Notes: generated by a model from the letters alone, not told the origin. DNA of 64,000 nt from Youxingia wuxianensis (GCF_014385085.1 NZ_JACRTD010000008.1:88517-152516); one strand, 5' to 3'; shown: positions 49,760 to 59,061, counted from the stretch's first letter. A program made the numbers and translations.

Positions 49760-50956
49760 ATGATGGAAGCAGTTTTAAGCAATTCGGACCATCCGGAGTT
49801 CGGAGAAGCGACTATTCCGCTTCCCATCCCCAGGGAACAATACGACCACTGCATAGAGCTGGTGAATGCACTTGAAATTGGAAGTGTTGTTGCCTCCGAC
49901 TGCCATGTCAATGAGATCTGCAAAGGGTGGCCGGTATTTTATCGTCTGGAGGGGATGCAGGTCAATCTGGACGAGCTGGATTATCTGGCTAAGCGGCTGG
50001 AGAGCTTCGATGTCGGTGAGTACGCACAATTCCAGGCCATGGCCGAAAAGCTGGATCTCACCAGTATGAAGGATCTGATCAACCTGACCTTCTGCTGCCA
50101 GCAGGCAACGGTTATTACGGATTTTTCTGACCTGGCAGCCATTGGCCGCAGCCACTATCTGAATACCCACGGTGGATGTGCCAGCACCGAGGAGTTGGAA
50201 CATCTGGATGGTGAGGAAACGGCAATTCTTCTGATTGAAGGCAGCGAAGGTACCGTCACACGCTACGGCGTGGTTTATGACAACGGTATGCAGCTCTCGC
50301 AGCTCTACGATGGAAAGCATCTCCCCGGCTACCACTATGAAGCGGATATGATCATGGTGGGATTGGTTTCCCGGCAGGAACCGGAGAATACCAAAAATGT
50401 CACCTGGATATACCTCCCCGCATCCAAAGGACAGATCGAGCGTGCCATACAGCGCAGCGGCATTGTCGATCCCAAGGATATATGTTTCCGCATGGGTGAC
50501 AGCATGTTCCCGGAGGAAGTGGATGTGGCACTGGACTTTCGCTGTGAAGACATCTATGAACTTAACGATCTGGCGCAGGCCGTGGGTAAACTCTCCCATG
50601 ATGACTGCATCAAACTGGGTGCTGCTGTGAGCATAGCCGGACCGGAGTGTGCCAGTCAGATCCGTCACCTGGCCGAGAACCTGGATCTCTTTGAGTTTGC
50701 TCCCGGCGCTCATACCCCTGCCGAATACGGAAAATACATGATCCAAGAATCCGGCCATTTTGAGTACGACCCCAATCTGGACGAGTTCTATGACTACGAA
50801 AGATACGGCCTGCAGCACATGGATCAGGAGTCCGGTATGTTCACCAACCGCGGCTATATCGCCTACCAGGGTACGGTGAGTCTGGAGGAATTGATGGCAG
50901 ACGATCCGGCAGAAGCGCACGGAGCGGAATATGGATTGCAGATGGGAGGAATGTAA
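49760..50956 (+). CDS. ArdA-like antirestriction protein 1
   Basis: 398 aa. Segments YRLEGMQVNLDELDYLAKRLESFDVGEYAQFQAMAEKL and DLINLTFCCQQATVI are the ArdA-type pattern (ExLxYLAxRL, ...INLT). ArdA is a negatively charged DNA mimic that inhibits type I restriction, and the sequence is rich in Asp/Glu as expected. A second half with YGVVYDNGMQLSQLY and DVALDFRCEDIYELNDLAQAVGKL repeats a related pattern, so it is a tandem-type ArdA. It ends QMGGM, whose codons carry GGGAGGA, the ribosome site of the next gene. Confidence 0.78.
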   Translation: MMEAVLSNSDHPEFGEATIPLPIPREQYDHCIELVNALEIGSVVASDCHVNEICKGWPVFYRLEGMQVNLDELDYLAKRLESFDVGEYAQFQAMAEKLDLTSMKDLINLTFCCQQATVITDFSDLAAIGRSHYLNTHGGCASTEELEHLDGEETAILLIEGSEGTVTRYGVVYDNGMQLSQLYDGKHLPGYHYEADMIMVGLVSRQEPENTKNVTWIYLPASKGQIERAIQRSGIVDPKDICFRMGDSMFPEEVDVALDFRCEDIYELNDLAQAVGKLSHDDCIKLGAAVSIAGPECASQIRHLAENLDLFEFAPGAHTPAEYGKYMIQESGHFEYDPNLDEFYDYERYGLQHMDQESGMFTNRGYIAYQGTVSLEELMADDPAEAHGAEYGLQMGGM

Positions 50957-51070
50957 GTGAAAAAGAGAATCGTGATCACACTGGCATCTGTGGCTGCGGT
51001 GGGAGCGGCTGTCGCGAGCTACCTCCACTTTTCCGGAAAAACGCCTTTTGGCCATAGCTATTTCCGCTGA
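50957..51070 (+). CDS. Small secreted or membrane peptide (37 aa)
   Basis: GTG at 50957, immediately after the ArdA stop, with GGGAGGA at ideal distance. Sequence begins KKRIVITLASVAAVGAAVASYLHFSG: two lysines and an arginine followed by a 16-residue hydrophobic stretch, so a signal-anchor or single-pass membrane peptide. Stop TGA 51068-51070. Conservation is unknown, but the position and ribosome site support expression. Function unknown. Confidence 0.5.
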   Translation: MKKRIVITLASVAAVGAAVASYLHFSGKTPFGHSYFR

Positions 51071-51116
51071 GTAGTGATATGTTGTGTAGCTATACCAGCA
51101 CGAAGGGAGTGAGAAA

Positions 51117-52169
51117 ATGAGCAACAAAACGATTGCCGAGTTTTTGGAACATCATAAACAGTTCAGCCATTTCAGGCCCGCTTCTCGTGAGGAGGCGGGT
51201 CTCTTTTATTCGGAGCCGGACCAGGCGCTGGATGAGGCGCTGGGTACGGTTGGACATCTCCGCATGGATTTCGGCTCCGGGGGAAAAGAATTTTTCCACA
51301 CCTGGTGGCCTCATAACGAAGATCAATTCAACACCGGAGAATTTAAGGACGACCTTCAGGAAGTGGTGGATGCCCTTCGTGCCGATGGTCCTTTGAAGGA
51401 TCTGACCGCGATGAGCGCATACTGTCATCGGAACGGCGGAGCAATTACGCAGGACGGCCGGAGTTACGGCTACATTGCAGAAACAAAGCATTACCGCTAC
51501 TGCCTGCGCTGCACCCCGTCCCCCGGCGATTACCAAGGATATCTCTACTGCTACGACCTGCGTCAGCAGCAGATGTCCCATCAGAACAAACCGATTGGCC
51601 GAGTGACATTCGCCAGCGGCGAGCAGATGGAGTATCTGGATGGAGAAACATATCTGGCGGCCATTCGGGAAGAATTACCCTATATGGCCACCACCGGATT
51701 CCGCTGCGAAACGCTGACGGATGACCCCGCCATCCGCAAGGCTGTGGACGACATCCTGCTGGACTGCGCTGGCGAAGCAAACCCTCGTCGGGAATGTAGC
51801 TACGGACTGACAGAAAAGGGCATGAAAGCGTTGCGGGATGCGGCTGACCCGTCGCTTCCGCACAGCTATAGCTGGTTTGTCATCACCGACTGCAATACCC
51901 AGGAGGAGCAGTTCCATCGGAATCTTACCTTGTCGGATGCCATTCGGATTTACAGTTCCAGCGACCGGCCTGAAAAGCGCATTGGCGTCACGAAGGATGG
52001 CATTGCCACGGTAGACCTTGTTCACACACAGGATGGTGAGCAGAGGCTCTTCGAGGACTATCAGAAGATGAACAGCTTTCAAAATGATCCTGAAATTCTG
52101 GCGGCGGTAGATTGTCTCCGGCAGGAGCTGGAGCCGCCCAACCAGGGCATGAATATGGGAGGAATGTAA
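51117..52169 (+). CDS. ICE accessory protein with YodL-like domain (350 aa)
   Basis: 350 aa, ATG behind CGAAGGGAGTGAGAA. The N-terminal ~150 residues (FRMDFGSGGKEFFHTWWPHNEDQ-like; RYCLRCTPSPGDYQGYLYCYDLRQQ) have a beta pattern, and the last ~90 (SLSDAIRIYSSSDRP..., TVDLVHTQDGEQRLFEDY-like) resemble YodL-type large-polyvalent-protein-associated domains. Such domains are common in ICE proteins of Clostridia; their role is unclear. Ends MNMGGM, doubling as ribosome site for the next gene. Confidence 0.65.
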   Translation: MSNKTIAEFLEHHKQFSHFRPASREEAGLFYSEPDQALDEALGTVGHLRMDFGSGGKEFFHTWWPHNEDQFNTGEFKDDLQEVVDALRADGPLKDLTAMSAYCHRNGGAITQDGRSYGYIAETKHYRYCLRCTPSPGDYQGYLYCYDLRQQQMSHQNKPIGRVTFASGEQMEYLDGETYLAAIREELPYMATTGFRCETLTDDPAIRKAVDDILLDCAGEANPRRECSYGLTEKGMKALRDAADPSLPHSYSWFVITDCNTQEEQFHRNLTLSDAIRIYSSSDRPEKRIGVTKDGIATVDLVHTQDGEQRLFEDYQKMNSFQNDPEILAAVDCLRQELEPPNQGMNMGGM

Positions 52170-53264
52170 ATGGCGGTATCCAAGGAATGGCTGAACTTCC
52201 TGCGGGAGCAGTATCCGGCAGGAACCAGAATCAAGCTCAGAGAGATGAAAGACCCTTATGCCCCGCTGCCCCCCGGCAGCACAGGTACCCTGAAATACAT
52301 CGACGATATTGGCCAGTTCCACATGAAGTGGGACAATGGCAGCGGCCTCGCCCTGATTATCGGGGAGGACAGCTTCTCCGTGATCCCGCCGGAACTCACT
52401 ACTCTGAAGCTGTATATGCCCCTGACAGCGGACCTCTATACCCGCAACGAGTACGGTGAGATGGAGGATGAAAGCACCCTGCTGGATGGCAAAATGCTGC
52501 GTGGCTATGAGGGGGACATTCTCAGTGCCATGATCAAAAATCGTATGCCGGAGGAAACTGAGCGCGGCCTGATGCACTGGTACAGCGGAGATGACAGCGT
52601 CAACCGGAAAGTCCAGTCCGCCGTGTTCACGGTCGAGGATCGAAACGGCCAGCTCTGGGGTGTGGCTGAATGCCGTGTTGCAGGGACCCTTACCCCGGAG
52701 GAGCTGACCAACCTGAAAGAGTACATCTCCGGACAGGCATCGGATGGCTGGGGCGAAGGCTTTGAGCAGCGGGACATCTGCATTGGTGATGACGAGCTGT
52801 ATGTCCATCTGTGGAACTTCGACGATTGGAGCATCCAGACCGAGGACGAGTGCTTCTCCCCAAAACTTGCGGAAGGTCTGCCGGAGATGTGCTTCTCCAC
52901 GCTGCAATCCACCGGCGAACTCATCTGCATCAAGAGAGGTGAAACCGGCTACTATCCGTCCCAGTGGAATACTGGGGACAAGGAGAAAAATGTAGAACTG
53001 GCTGACCAGCTGAACGAACAGCTGGGTGTGAATATGTGGCAGCGGCAGGCCATGGAGGTGGGCAGCATGTGTGGCTGGGATGTCCCCGGCGCTGACCCCG
53101 CCAAGTACCAGGAAGACTATGTACAAACCGGGGCCCCCGCCGAAGCCCAGCACAGCAGGTTCGGCGGGGAGAGGAGTTCCGGCGAAATGAGTGAGCCTTG
53201 TCCCCAGGACGAGGCGAAGGATATGGAGTACGGAACGACGATGGGAGGGATGACCCTTGGATAA
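52170..53264 (+). CDS. DUF4314-domain ICE protein (364 aa)
   Basis: 364 aa, starts on the base after the previous stop. Residues ~5-70 ([60 protein letters not shown]) are a DUF4314 barrel like the prophage gene at 16970. The C-terminal ~290 residues are a separate domain ([32 protein letters not shown]) of unknown function. The acidic, Met-rich tail ends TTMGGMTLG, and its codons carry the ribosome site of the next gene, which starts inside this one. Confidence 0.75.
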   Translation: MAVSKEWLNFLREQYPAGTRIKLREMKDPYAPLPPGSTGTLKYIDDIGQFHMKWDNGSGLALIIGEDSFSVIPPELTTLKLYMPLTADLYTRNEYGEMEDESTLLDGKMLRGYEGDILSAMIKNRMPEETERGLMHWYSGDDSVNRKVQSAVFTVEDRNGQLWGVAECRVAGTLTPEELTNLKEYISGQASDGWGEGFEQRDICIGDDELYVHLWNFDDWSIQTEDECFSPKLAEGLPEMCFSTLQSTGELICIKRGETGYYPSQWNTGDKEKNVELADQLNEQLGVNMWQRQAMEVGSMCGWDVPGADPAKYQEDYVQTGAPAEAQHSRFGGERSSGEMSEPCPQDEAKDMEYGTTMGGMTLG

Positions 53265-54438
53265 GGTGTTTCGCGTGGAGCTGTCCGGAAATAAGGACCG
53301 TTGCTGTGAGCTGGAACTCCCCGCTGCCTACTACAGCCTTCTGGATGCGCTGGACAAGCTCCAGATGGCTCCCGGCGATAAGCCGAGATGGGGATTCCTT
53401 GAACACCACAGCTTTCCGTTCCTCCATGTCCATCTGGCCCATGAATGCGATCTCTATCAGCTCAATGCTTTGGCGACCTTCCTGGGCCAAATGAATGGCA
53501 GAGAGAGAACCGCATTCGAAGGGCTGTTCAACATGGAGGTGGCCAAGAAATACGGTCCCATCAGCGTTGCCACCATGATCGACCTGGCCTACAGCACAGA
53601 CTGCTGCCACGTGGTCAACGCCTCAACGGATGAGCAGCTGGGCAGATTCTACGCCGAGAATGATTTCATCCCCGCCCTTGAAAAAGTCCCCGACTCCATC
53701 TTTGAGTATCTGGACTTTGAAATGCTCGGCAGAAAAGCCCGATTTGAGGAGGGCGGCATCTTTGCAAGCAACGGATATGTCACGCAGCACACCGAGCTGA
53801 AGCAGGTATATGACAGCCTGGCCTTGATTCCCGAAGTGCCGGAATATGGCATTCGCCTGCTGGCCGGAGGCCCCCCCATGGACTCCGATGGCCTGCCGGA
53901 AAAGCAAGTATATCTGAACCTCCCCGCAACTCAGGAGGCGTTGGATCATGTGCTGGAGATGTGTGAAGCGCCGTCCTGGCGTGAGGTGGTCTTCTGGGCA
54001 GAGGATGGCGCTGTCCCGGAGCTTCTGGAGAGTATGGACTGTGACGATATCCAGGAGCTTAACGAGCTGGCAAAGCACCTCAAATGCCGTGAAAACAGCG
54101 GAGAGCTTTCCAAACTGAAGGCGGTCATCCTTGCGACGGACTGCCACGATGTCGGAACCGCTATTCAGATCTCCGAGAACCTGGATGACTACTTGTTCGA
54201 GCCTGACCAGAGAAATCCCGAGGAGGTTGCATCCGAGGAGCTTCGGCTCATTGTGGACGAGCAATCCCTCTCGATTCTGAAGAAGCATGTCAGTCTCTAC
54301 AACTATGGTCTGGATGTCATGGCCGCCAACAATGCTGTGCTGACTCCCTATGGACTGGTACAGCGTAGAGATGGCAACGAGCTGCTCCAAGCCCAGGAAC
54401 CCCCGTCTGAGCGTAGTGGAATGGAGATGATGCAGTGA
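53257..54438 (+). CDS. ArdA-like antirestriction protein 2
   Basis: 393 aa from TTG 53257, directly behind GGGAGGGATGACCC and overlapping the previous gene by 8 bp. [54 protein letters not shown] matches the ArdA-like repeats of Clostridia ICEs, followed by [20 protein letters not shown] second half ([14 protein letters not shown]). Strongly acidic, as for a DNA mimic. Likely blocks type I restriction during transfer. Ends ERSGMEMMQ. Confidence 0.75.
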   Translation: MDKVFRVELSGNKDRCCELELPAAYYSLLDALDKLQMAPGDKPRWGFLEHHSFPFLHVHLAHECDLYQLNALATFLGQMNGRERTAFEGLFNMEVAKKYGPISVATMIDLAYSTDCCHVVNASTDEQLGRFYAENDFIPALEKVPDSIFEYLDFEMLGRKARFEEGGIFASNGYVTQHTELKQVYDSLALIPEVPEYGIRLLAGGPPMDSDGLPEKQVYLNLPATQEALDHVLEMCEAPSWREVVFWAEDGAVPELLESMDCDDIQELNELAKHLKCRENSGELSKLKAVILATDCHDVGTAIQISENLDDYLFEPDQRNPEEVASEELRLIVDEQSLSILKKHVSLYNYGLDVMAANNAVLTPYGLVQRRDGNELLQAQEPPSERSGMEMMQ

Positions 54439-55469
54439 ACGCTCAACAGTCTGAACTCTTCGACCTGCTGGATGGCTTTGAGATGACCAAATCCCAGCAC
54501 GACTGGCTGGAACGGCGGTTTGAAAACATGACGGTAAAAGAAAGCCTCTTGTTCCGTGGGGCAATGCAGATCGAGCGCCCTCAAATGACTGCCGATGTGA
54601 TGCTGATTGCCAATCAGCTGGATCACTACGACCTGTTCTACGGTGCAGGAGACGATGCCCGACTTGGCAAATTCGTCATGGAGCAGATCCAGCGCCCCTC
54701 CTCCCAGGCACGTGCATTCCTTGACCCGGAGAAAGTGGGGGCAGCTTACCGTCAGAAAGGTGGGAACACCTTCTGCAATGGGCACTTCATCAAGGTCGCC
54801 TCTCTGATCGATCCGTTCCTGGACGGCGACCCGACGCTGAACCCCGACAAAGGTGACTACGGCATCCGGGTCAAGCTGGCAAGCCGCTCCAATACGGAAG
54901 GCGTGTGGGTTGGATTCCCGGACACCGGCGAGTATATGGATACCGCACACCCGGACGAACTTCTCTTGGCGCTGGATGCACTGGAGGTAGACTCTTTGAC
55001 TGAGTGTATCGCCGTGGATGTGGACTGCTGCCTCCCGCAGCTGGAGAACATCCTCTCCCAGTATGCCTCCGCAGCGGAACTTGTCCGTCATGCCATCGAC
55101 TTCGGCTATGCGTGGGGTGAGCAGGGTCAGGGCGAACCCCGGTGGCTGGATAAATGGCAGGCTGTTATGGAGCTGGAGGACTGCCACCGTCTGGATTACG
55201 CCCTGGATCTGGCACAGAACCTCCACTGCTATCACTTCATGCCCCGCGATATGGAGCTGGAGGACTACGGCAAAACACTGGCGAAACACGACGGTGTCTA
55301 CCCCAAGGATGAACTGCTCGCCTCCTGCTTCGATGCGGAGGGTTATGCCAATCAGCGGATGAAGAACATGGGTTTATCCGCCGCTGAGCATGGTTTCGTA
55401 TCCTGGAACGGCACAGAGCTGGTCTATGAGTACAGTCAGCCGGATATGGAGCCGACCATGTCCATGTGA
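54435..55469 (+). CDS. ArdA-like protein 3 (344 aa)
   Basis: 344 aa, GTG 54435 overlapping the previous stop; GGAGATGATGCA ahead. LIANQLDHYDLFYGAGDDARLGKFVMEQ and the C-terminal GVYPKDELLASCFDAEGYANQRMKNMGLSAAEHGFVSWNG resemble the other two ArdA-like proteins. The middle is rich in acidic residues and CDCCLPQLENI-type segments. Third antirestriction-like gene in the run. Ends EPTMSM. The assignment rests on shared patterns and context. Confidence 0.68.
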   Translation: MNAQQSELFDLLDGFEMTKSQHDWLERRFENMTVKESLLFRGAMQIERPQMTADVMLIANQLDHYDLFYGAGDDARLGKFVMEQIQRPSSQARAFLDPEKVGAAYRQKGGNTFCNGHFIKVASLIDPFLDGDPTLNPDKGDYGIRVKLASRSNTEGVWVGFPDTGEYMDTAHPDELLLALDALEVDSLTECIAVDVDCCLPQLENILSQYASAAELVRHAIDFGYAWGEQGQGEPRWLDKWQAVMELEDCHRLDYALDLAQNLHCYHFMPRDMELEDYGKTLAKHDGVYPKDELLASCFDAEGYANQRMKNMGLSAAEHGFVSWNGTELVYEYSQPDMEPTMSM

Positions 55470-55539
55470 GAAGCCCCCACAGATCAGTTGCCGCCGGGAC
55501 GGAGGTGATGAAATAAAAAATGAAATAGCCTGAACGCCA

Positions 55540-55584
55540 CAGGGGCCGTTACCCGAATCGGGACAAACGGCCCCTGATTTTTTT
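55540..55584 (+). terminator. Terminator after the ArdA operon, with an alternative fold
   Basis: Stem CAGGGGCCGTT (55540-55550) with AACGGCCCCTG (55566-55576), inner stem CCCGA/TCGGG, then ATTTTTTTG. The stretch 55542-55557 can instead pair with 55593-55608 (16 bases, one mismatch), which would open the terminator. Such mutually exclusive folds are typical of regulated termination. Confidence 0.8.
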
Positions 55585-55592
55585 GCGCTCTT

Positions 55593-55608
55593 TTCGGGTA
55601 ACAGCCCC
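55593..55608 (+). promoter_or_regulatory. Anti-terminator-like arm in front of the HTH gene
   Basis: TTCGGGTAACAGCCCC pairs with 55542-55557 of the terminator, leaving the ribosome site GGAAAGGAG (55609-55617) free just downstream. Suggests that expression of the following HTH/Dam methylase genes is controlled at the RNA level. Inference from sequence only. Confidence 0.45.
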
Positions 55609-55622
55609 GGAAAGGAGCCCGC

Positions 55623-55967
55623 ATGACCACGAAAACGGATAACCCCATCGCCGAGTACCTGAAGACCTATCACAAGGGAGCGCAAAGTGTCATATCCAGC
55701 CGGGAGCTGGAGGCGGCTTTCCATATCCGAGGCCCCGACCTGCGCCGGTTGATTAACAGCCTGCGTGGAGATGGCATCCCCATCTGCAGTTCTGACTCCG
55801 GCTATTACTACGCCGGTACTGAGGAAGAACTGCAGAGAACCATCCGGCAGCTTCGGAGCCGCATCAAGAAGATCGCCCATGCGGAACGCGGTCTCACCAA
55901 GGCGCTGGAGCAATCCATCGACAGCGGACAGATATCCCTTCCGCTGGAGGGCGGTGATACCGCTTGA
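55623..55967 (+). CDS. Small winged-helix-like ICE protein
   Basis: 114 aa, ATG behind GAAAGGAGCCC. NPIAEYLKTYHKGAQSVISSRELEAAFHIRGPDLRRLINSLRGDGIPICSSDSGYYYAGTEEEL has a winged-helix pattern (helices, then SxGYYYA wing), ending in a basic coiled coil (RQLRSRIKKIAHAERGLTKALEQ). Regularly seen just before Dam-type methylase genes in conjugative and phage elements. Probably DNA-binding and regulatory. Confidence 0.72.
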   Translation: MTTKTDNPIAEYLKTYHKGAQSVISSRELEAAFHIRGPDLRRLINSLRGDGIPICSSDSGYYYAGTEEELQRTIRQLRSRIKKIAHAERGLTKALEQSIDSGQISLPLEGGDTA

Positions 55968-56950
55968 AAAGCTTCATCCCCTGGGTGGGCGGTAAAAGCA
56001 AGCTGCTGTGGCTGATCCGAAAGCTGTCTCCCTCGCGGTATTCCCGGTTTATTGATGTGTTCGGCGGCAGCGGCACAGTGACCCTGAGCCGCCCCATCCA
56101 GCCGGGATGTATGGAGGTCTACAACGACTTCAACAGTGACCTGACCAACCTGTTCTGCTGTGTCAAAAACAGGACCATGGCGCTTCTGCTGGAGTTGGGT
56201 TTTCTGCCGCTGAATACACGCGACGATTTCAATGTGCTGTATAAGTTCTTCTCCAAAGAGGAATTCACCGATGACTATCTGAAAGAGGAGCTGGAGCTGA
56301 CGGAGCGGTATCTGGAGTTTCCGGACGCCGAGACCATCCAGAGAATGATGCTGGAACGAGCGCCTCGCGGTGATGTGCGGCGCGCTGCCGACTTTTTCAA
56401 GCTGATCCGATACAGCTTCAGTGGCGGCGCTAAGTCCTTTGCCGGAAAATCCTGCGATATCCGCCGTTTCTTCTATCTGATTTGGGAGTGCTCCCGCAGG
56501 CTGGCAGATGTCGTCATCGAAAACAAGGACTGCGTAGAAATCGTCCACCAGTATGACCGGCCAGACGCATTTCTTTATTTCGATCCGCCCTACTACGATG
56601 CAGAGGACTGCTATGCGGCGGTGTTTCCCAAGGAAGATCATCAGCGTCTCCACGACGCTCTGCTGGAGTGTAAGGGATATGTCATGGTGTCCTACAACTA
56701 CTGCCCATTCATCGTGGAGCTGTACAAGGAATTTTATATCTTCTACACCACTCGCCCCAACAGTATGTCTCAGAAGGCCGGAAGCGAATATGAGGAGATC
56801 GTCATCACCAATTATGACCCTCGCCTCCACGATTCCGCAAGGCATTGGCAACTCAACCTTTTCAACCTGTCTGCCGCAGACGAGGAGGAAGGAAAATACA
56901 CCCTGATCCATGAACCCACAAGAGAACTCAGACAGAAAATGGAGGAATGA
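55964..56950 (+). CDS. Dam-type DNA adenine methylase (D12 class)
   Basis: 328 aa from TTG 55964 overlapping the previous stop. FIPWVGGKSKLLWLIRKL (motif X-like), FIDVFGGSGTVTLS (motif I, residues ~29-42), and FLYFDPPYYDAEDCY (motif IV DPPY). This is the alpha-type N6-adenine methylase family. In an ICE it may protect entering DNA from restriction. Normal length. The last ~40 residues form a charged tail. Confidence 0.92.
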   Translation: MKSFIPWVGGKSKLLWLIRKLSPSRYSRFIDVFGGSGTVTLSRPIQPGCMEVYNDFNSDLTNLFCCVKNRTMALLLELGFLPLNTRDDFNVLYKFFSKEEFTDDYLKEELELTERYLEFPDAETIQRMMLERAPRGDVRRAADFFKLIRYSFSGGAKSFAGKSCDIRRFFYLIWECSRRLADVVIENKDCVEIVHQYDRPDAFLYFDPPYYDAEDCYAAVFPKEDHQRLHDALLECKGYVMVSYNYCPFIVELYKEFYIFYTTRPNSMSQKAGSEYEEIVITNYDPRLHDSARHWQLNLFNLSAADEEEGKYTLIHEPTRELRQKMEE

Positions 56951-56952
56951 AC

Positions 56953-57378
56953 ATGACATTTATCAAGTACACCAACGACGGCAAGGCCGTCATCCAGCCC
57001 GCCGCCCTGACCTTGAGCGGTCTCGAGCAGGAGGAAACGCTGGAGATGCACACTCTGGAAAACGCCATCGTCCTGCTCAAGCCGGAGATGATGCCGGTGG
57101 AGAAAGCTGCGCTGATGATGACGCTGATGCGTCTGGTCAACAGCCTGACGGTGGACATGATGACCACAGTGGATGAGCCGGAGGCAAACGATGGCGAGAG
57201 TGACAGCGACGTGATCGGCGTACCCATCGAGGCTTTTGCGGATGCCGGCATCCTTCAGGATGATCTGCAGGTGTTCAGCATGGAGGGTGCCGTTGTGATC
57301 GTCTCCGAAGACCGTAAGGTCAAGTGGGACCCGGAGTTTGTGAAAATGGTCACGGAGCGTGAGAAGGCGAATGACTAA
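56953..57378 (+). CDS. Small ICE protein with AbrB-like pattern, unknown (141 aa)
   Basis: 141 aa from ATG 56953, placed 7 bases behind GGAGG; an ATG at 56947 is in frame too. AVIQPAALTLSGLEQEETLEMHTLENAIVLLKPEMM resembles the swapped-hairpin strand pattern of AbrB/MazE proteins. A helical centre (AALMMTLMRLVNSLTVDMMTT) and an acidic stretch follow. Possible regulator; no operator is known. Confidence 0.5.
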   Translation: MTFIKYTNDGKAVIQPAALTLSGLEQEETLEMHTLENAIVLLKPEMMPVEKAALMMTLMRLVNSLTVDMMTTVDEPEANDGESDSDVIGVPIEAFADAGILQDDLQVFSMEGAVVIVSEDRKVKWDPEFVKMVTEREKAND

Positions 57379-58096
57379 GGATCACGCCTACCTCTACCTC
57401 AGTTCCTTCTCCGAGGCCAAACGGCAAAACGAGGTGGCGCTCTGGCGGGCAAGCCACTTGGAGAACATTGCTTGCAAGCAGGCCATCGAGGAGGCCATTC
57501 GCAGAGATTTTGACGGGATGCACCTGGACCGTGAATGCGCCAGAAGCGTCATCGACAAGTTTGGATTCAAGCGTGTGGGGTGGGTGTTGTCCGCCACACT
57601 TCAGCAAAAGCAGTATGATGGACGATTCAGCCCTCAAAACAAAACATGGGCCGCATCCACCTTCATTCCTCCCAGCGACCGCAATTACGAGTTTGCGGTG
57701 GAGAGTCACCCCGCTGTGCTGGACGGCTTCGTCAACGCCTTCCGGGAAGCGCAGGCAGAGCTGAAGCTGTTCAACGGCTCCCACTGCGACGATATGACCG
57801 GACAAGAGCTGGAAGGCAAGGTGCTGGTCATGAGTCCGTTCACGCTGAAGGAGTCCTACTGGGCGCCGGAAAATCAGCTCTGGCTGGCCACCGGCGGCTT
57901 TGGCTGCGTACCCACTGCCGCAGGCAGAGCGGTATACGCCACCTGCCTTGGCGATGGAGAGCAGACACGCTGGAATCGCAGCGACTTCATCGGCATTCTC
58001 CGGGAGGAACATCTCCCCGACTGGGCCAGAGAGCGTCTGGAGCAGCTCCGGCAGGAAGCTCCCGCCGCTCCCGAAATGAGTCATCCATCCATGTAA
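57371..58096 (+). CDS. DUF3849 protein
   Basis: 241 aa from ATG 57371 (GAGAAGGCG ahead; ATGACTAA overlap with the upstream stop). LYLSSFSEAKRQNEVALWRASHLENIACKQAIEEAIRRDFDGMHL is typical of DUF3849, abundant in Clostridia ICEs near YodL/DUF4316 proteins. The rest includes NKTWAASTFIPPSDRNYEFAVESHPAVLDGFVNAF. Function unknown; the family may act in transfer or host-takeover. Ends SHPSM. Confidence 0.8.
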   Translation: MTKDHAYLYLSSFSEAKRQNEVALWRASHLENIACKQAIEEAIRRDFDGMHLDRECARSVIDKFGFKRVGWVLSATLQQKQYDGRFSPQNKTWAASTFIPPSDRNYEFAVESHPAVLDGFVNAFREAQAELKLFNGSHCDDMTGQELEGKVLVMSPFTLKESYWAPENQLWLATGGFGCVPTAAGRAVYATCLGDGEQTRWNRSDFIGILREEHLPDWARERLEQLRQEAPAAPEMSHPSM

Positions 58097-58114
58097 AGAA
58101 AGGAGATCCGTCAC

Positions 58115-58474
58115 ATGGCAACACCGAAGAAAAAGCAGCAGGAAATCCCCACGCCCCAGGTGGAAGCACGAATCGACCGCCTGGTGGATGGGGATTTCAA
58201 GACCAAAGCCTATGCCAGTGCCACCATCGGCGGCGCCTTTGCCGTCCACGGCATCCGGGTCATTGAGTCCGACAAGGGGCGCTTCATCTCCATGCCCCAG
58301 GAGTCCTACAAGAAGAATGGCGAAACCAAATACAACGACACCTTCCACGCCATCACCGCCGAGGCCCGGACCGCACTGGTGGAGGCAGTCAACGACGCTT
58401 ACGAGCAGAAGCTCCAGGAGCAGCAGGAGCAGAAAAGCGACGCTCCTGAGCAGGCCATGAGCCAGCAGATGTAA
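58115..58474 (+). CDS. SpoVG-family protein
   Basis: 119 aa, ATG behind GAAAGGAGATCCG. ARIDRLVDGDFKTKAYASATIGGAFAVHGIRVIESDKGRFISMPQESYKKN and DTFHAITAEARTALVEAVNDAYEQ match SpoVG (RVxxxxxxxA.SITLD.xFxVHxIRVI...MP). SpoVG is a nucleic-acid-binding regulator; ICE copies may regulate element genes. A Gln/Glu-rich tail (EQQEQKSDAPEQ) is added. Ends SQQM. Confidence 0.9.
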   Translation: MATPKKKQQEIPTPQVEARIDRLVDGDFKTKAYASATIGGAFAVHGIRVIESDKGRFISMPQESYKKNGETKYNDTFHAITAEARTALVEAVNDAYEQKLQEQQEQKSDAPEQAMSQQM

Positions 58475-58503
58475 CCCGGCTGTCCGGAAGGAGGTGATGC
58501 ACC

Positions 58504-59061
58504 CTGATTCGTTTCACAGTAGACAACCAAAACCGCCTGATCTTCTATGGCAATATGGTGGGCTATGTAAAAGACAGCACCGCCGTTGTGGACGAAATGT
58601 TCCAGACCGATGAGCTGTCCCGTTATCTGGCCAGAATGAACCTGGCTCCCCAGTGGGAGGAGGGCGTATTTGACCGCCTGACTGCCGGTGAGGTACCCGG
58701 TGAGGAGCTGGGCCAGCCGCAGAAAGGCTGCCGCATCTGGCAGCTCCGAAAAGATGTGGATGTCACCATGCGTTTCATCGGATATGAGGATCTGGTCAAA
58801 AAGTTCGGAGAACCGGACGCAGAAAACTACACGCAGGTATTCGATGGCGATCTGGGAACCAATGATCTGGAGCGGATCTATGCCATCTGCAGGGATAGTC
58901 CTCCTCCCGGATACCAGGGATACCGAATGGCGCTGTCCGATGTGGTGGAGCTGTACGACGCTTCCGGCAGCGAGTTTTATTACTGCGACCGGGTGGGCTT
59001 CCGCCCCATCCAGTTCAACCAAAGTCAGGAGCAGACAGAATGTATCGAAATGACCATGTAG
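58504..59061 (+). CDS. YodL-domain ICE protein
   Basis: 185 aa if begun at CTG 58504, 9 bases behind AAGGAGG; the ATG at 58555 lies far inside and would remove part of a conserved start (IRFTVDNQNRLIFYGNMVGYV). The C-terminal ~80 residues (DLGTNDLERIYAICRDSPPPGYQGYRMALSDVVELYDASGSEFYYCDRVGF) are the YodL domain, common in large polyvalent ICE proteins. Role unknown. Ends IEMTM. A terminator follows, so it closes the operon. Confidence 0.78.
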   Translation: MIRFTVDNQNRLIFYGNMVGYVKDSTAVVDEMFQTDELSRYLARMNLAPQWEEGVFDRLTAGEVPGEELGQPQKGCRIWQLRKDVDVTMRFIGYEDLVKKFGEPDAENYTQVFDGDLGTNDLERIYAICRDSPPPGYQGYRMALSDVVELYDASGSEFYYCDRVGFRPIQFNQSQEQTECIEMTM

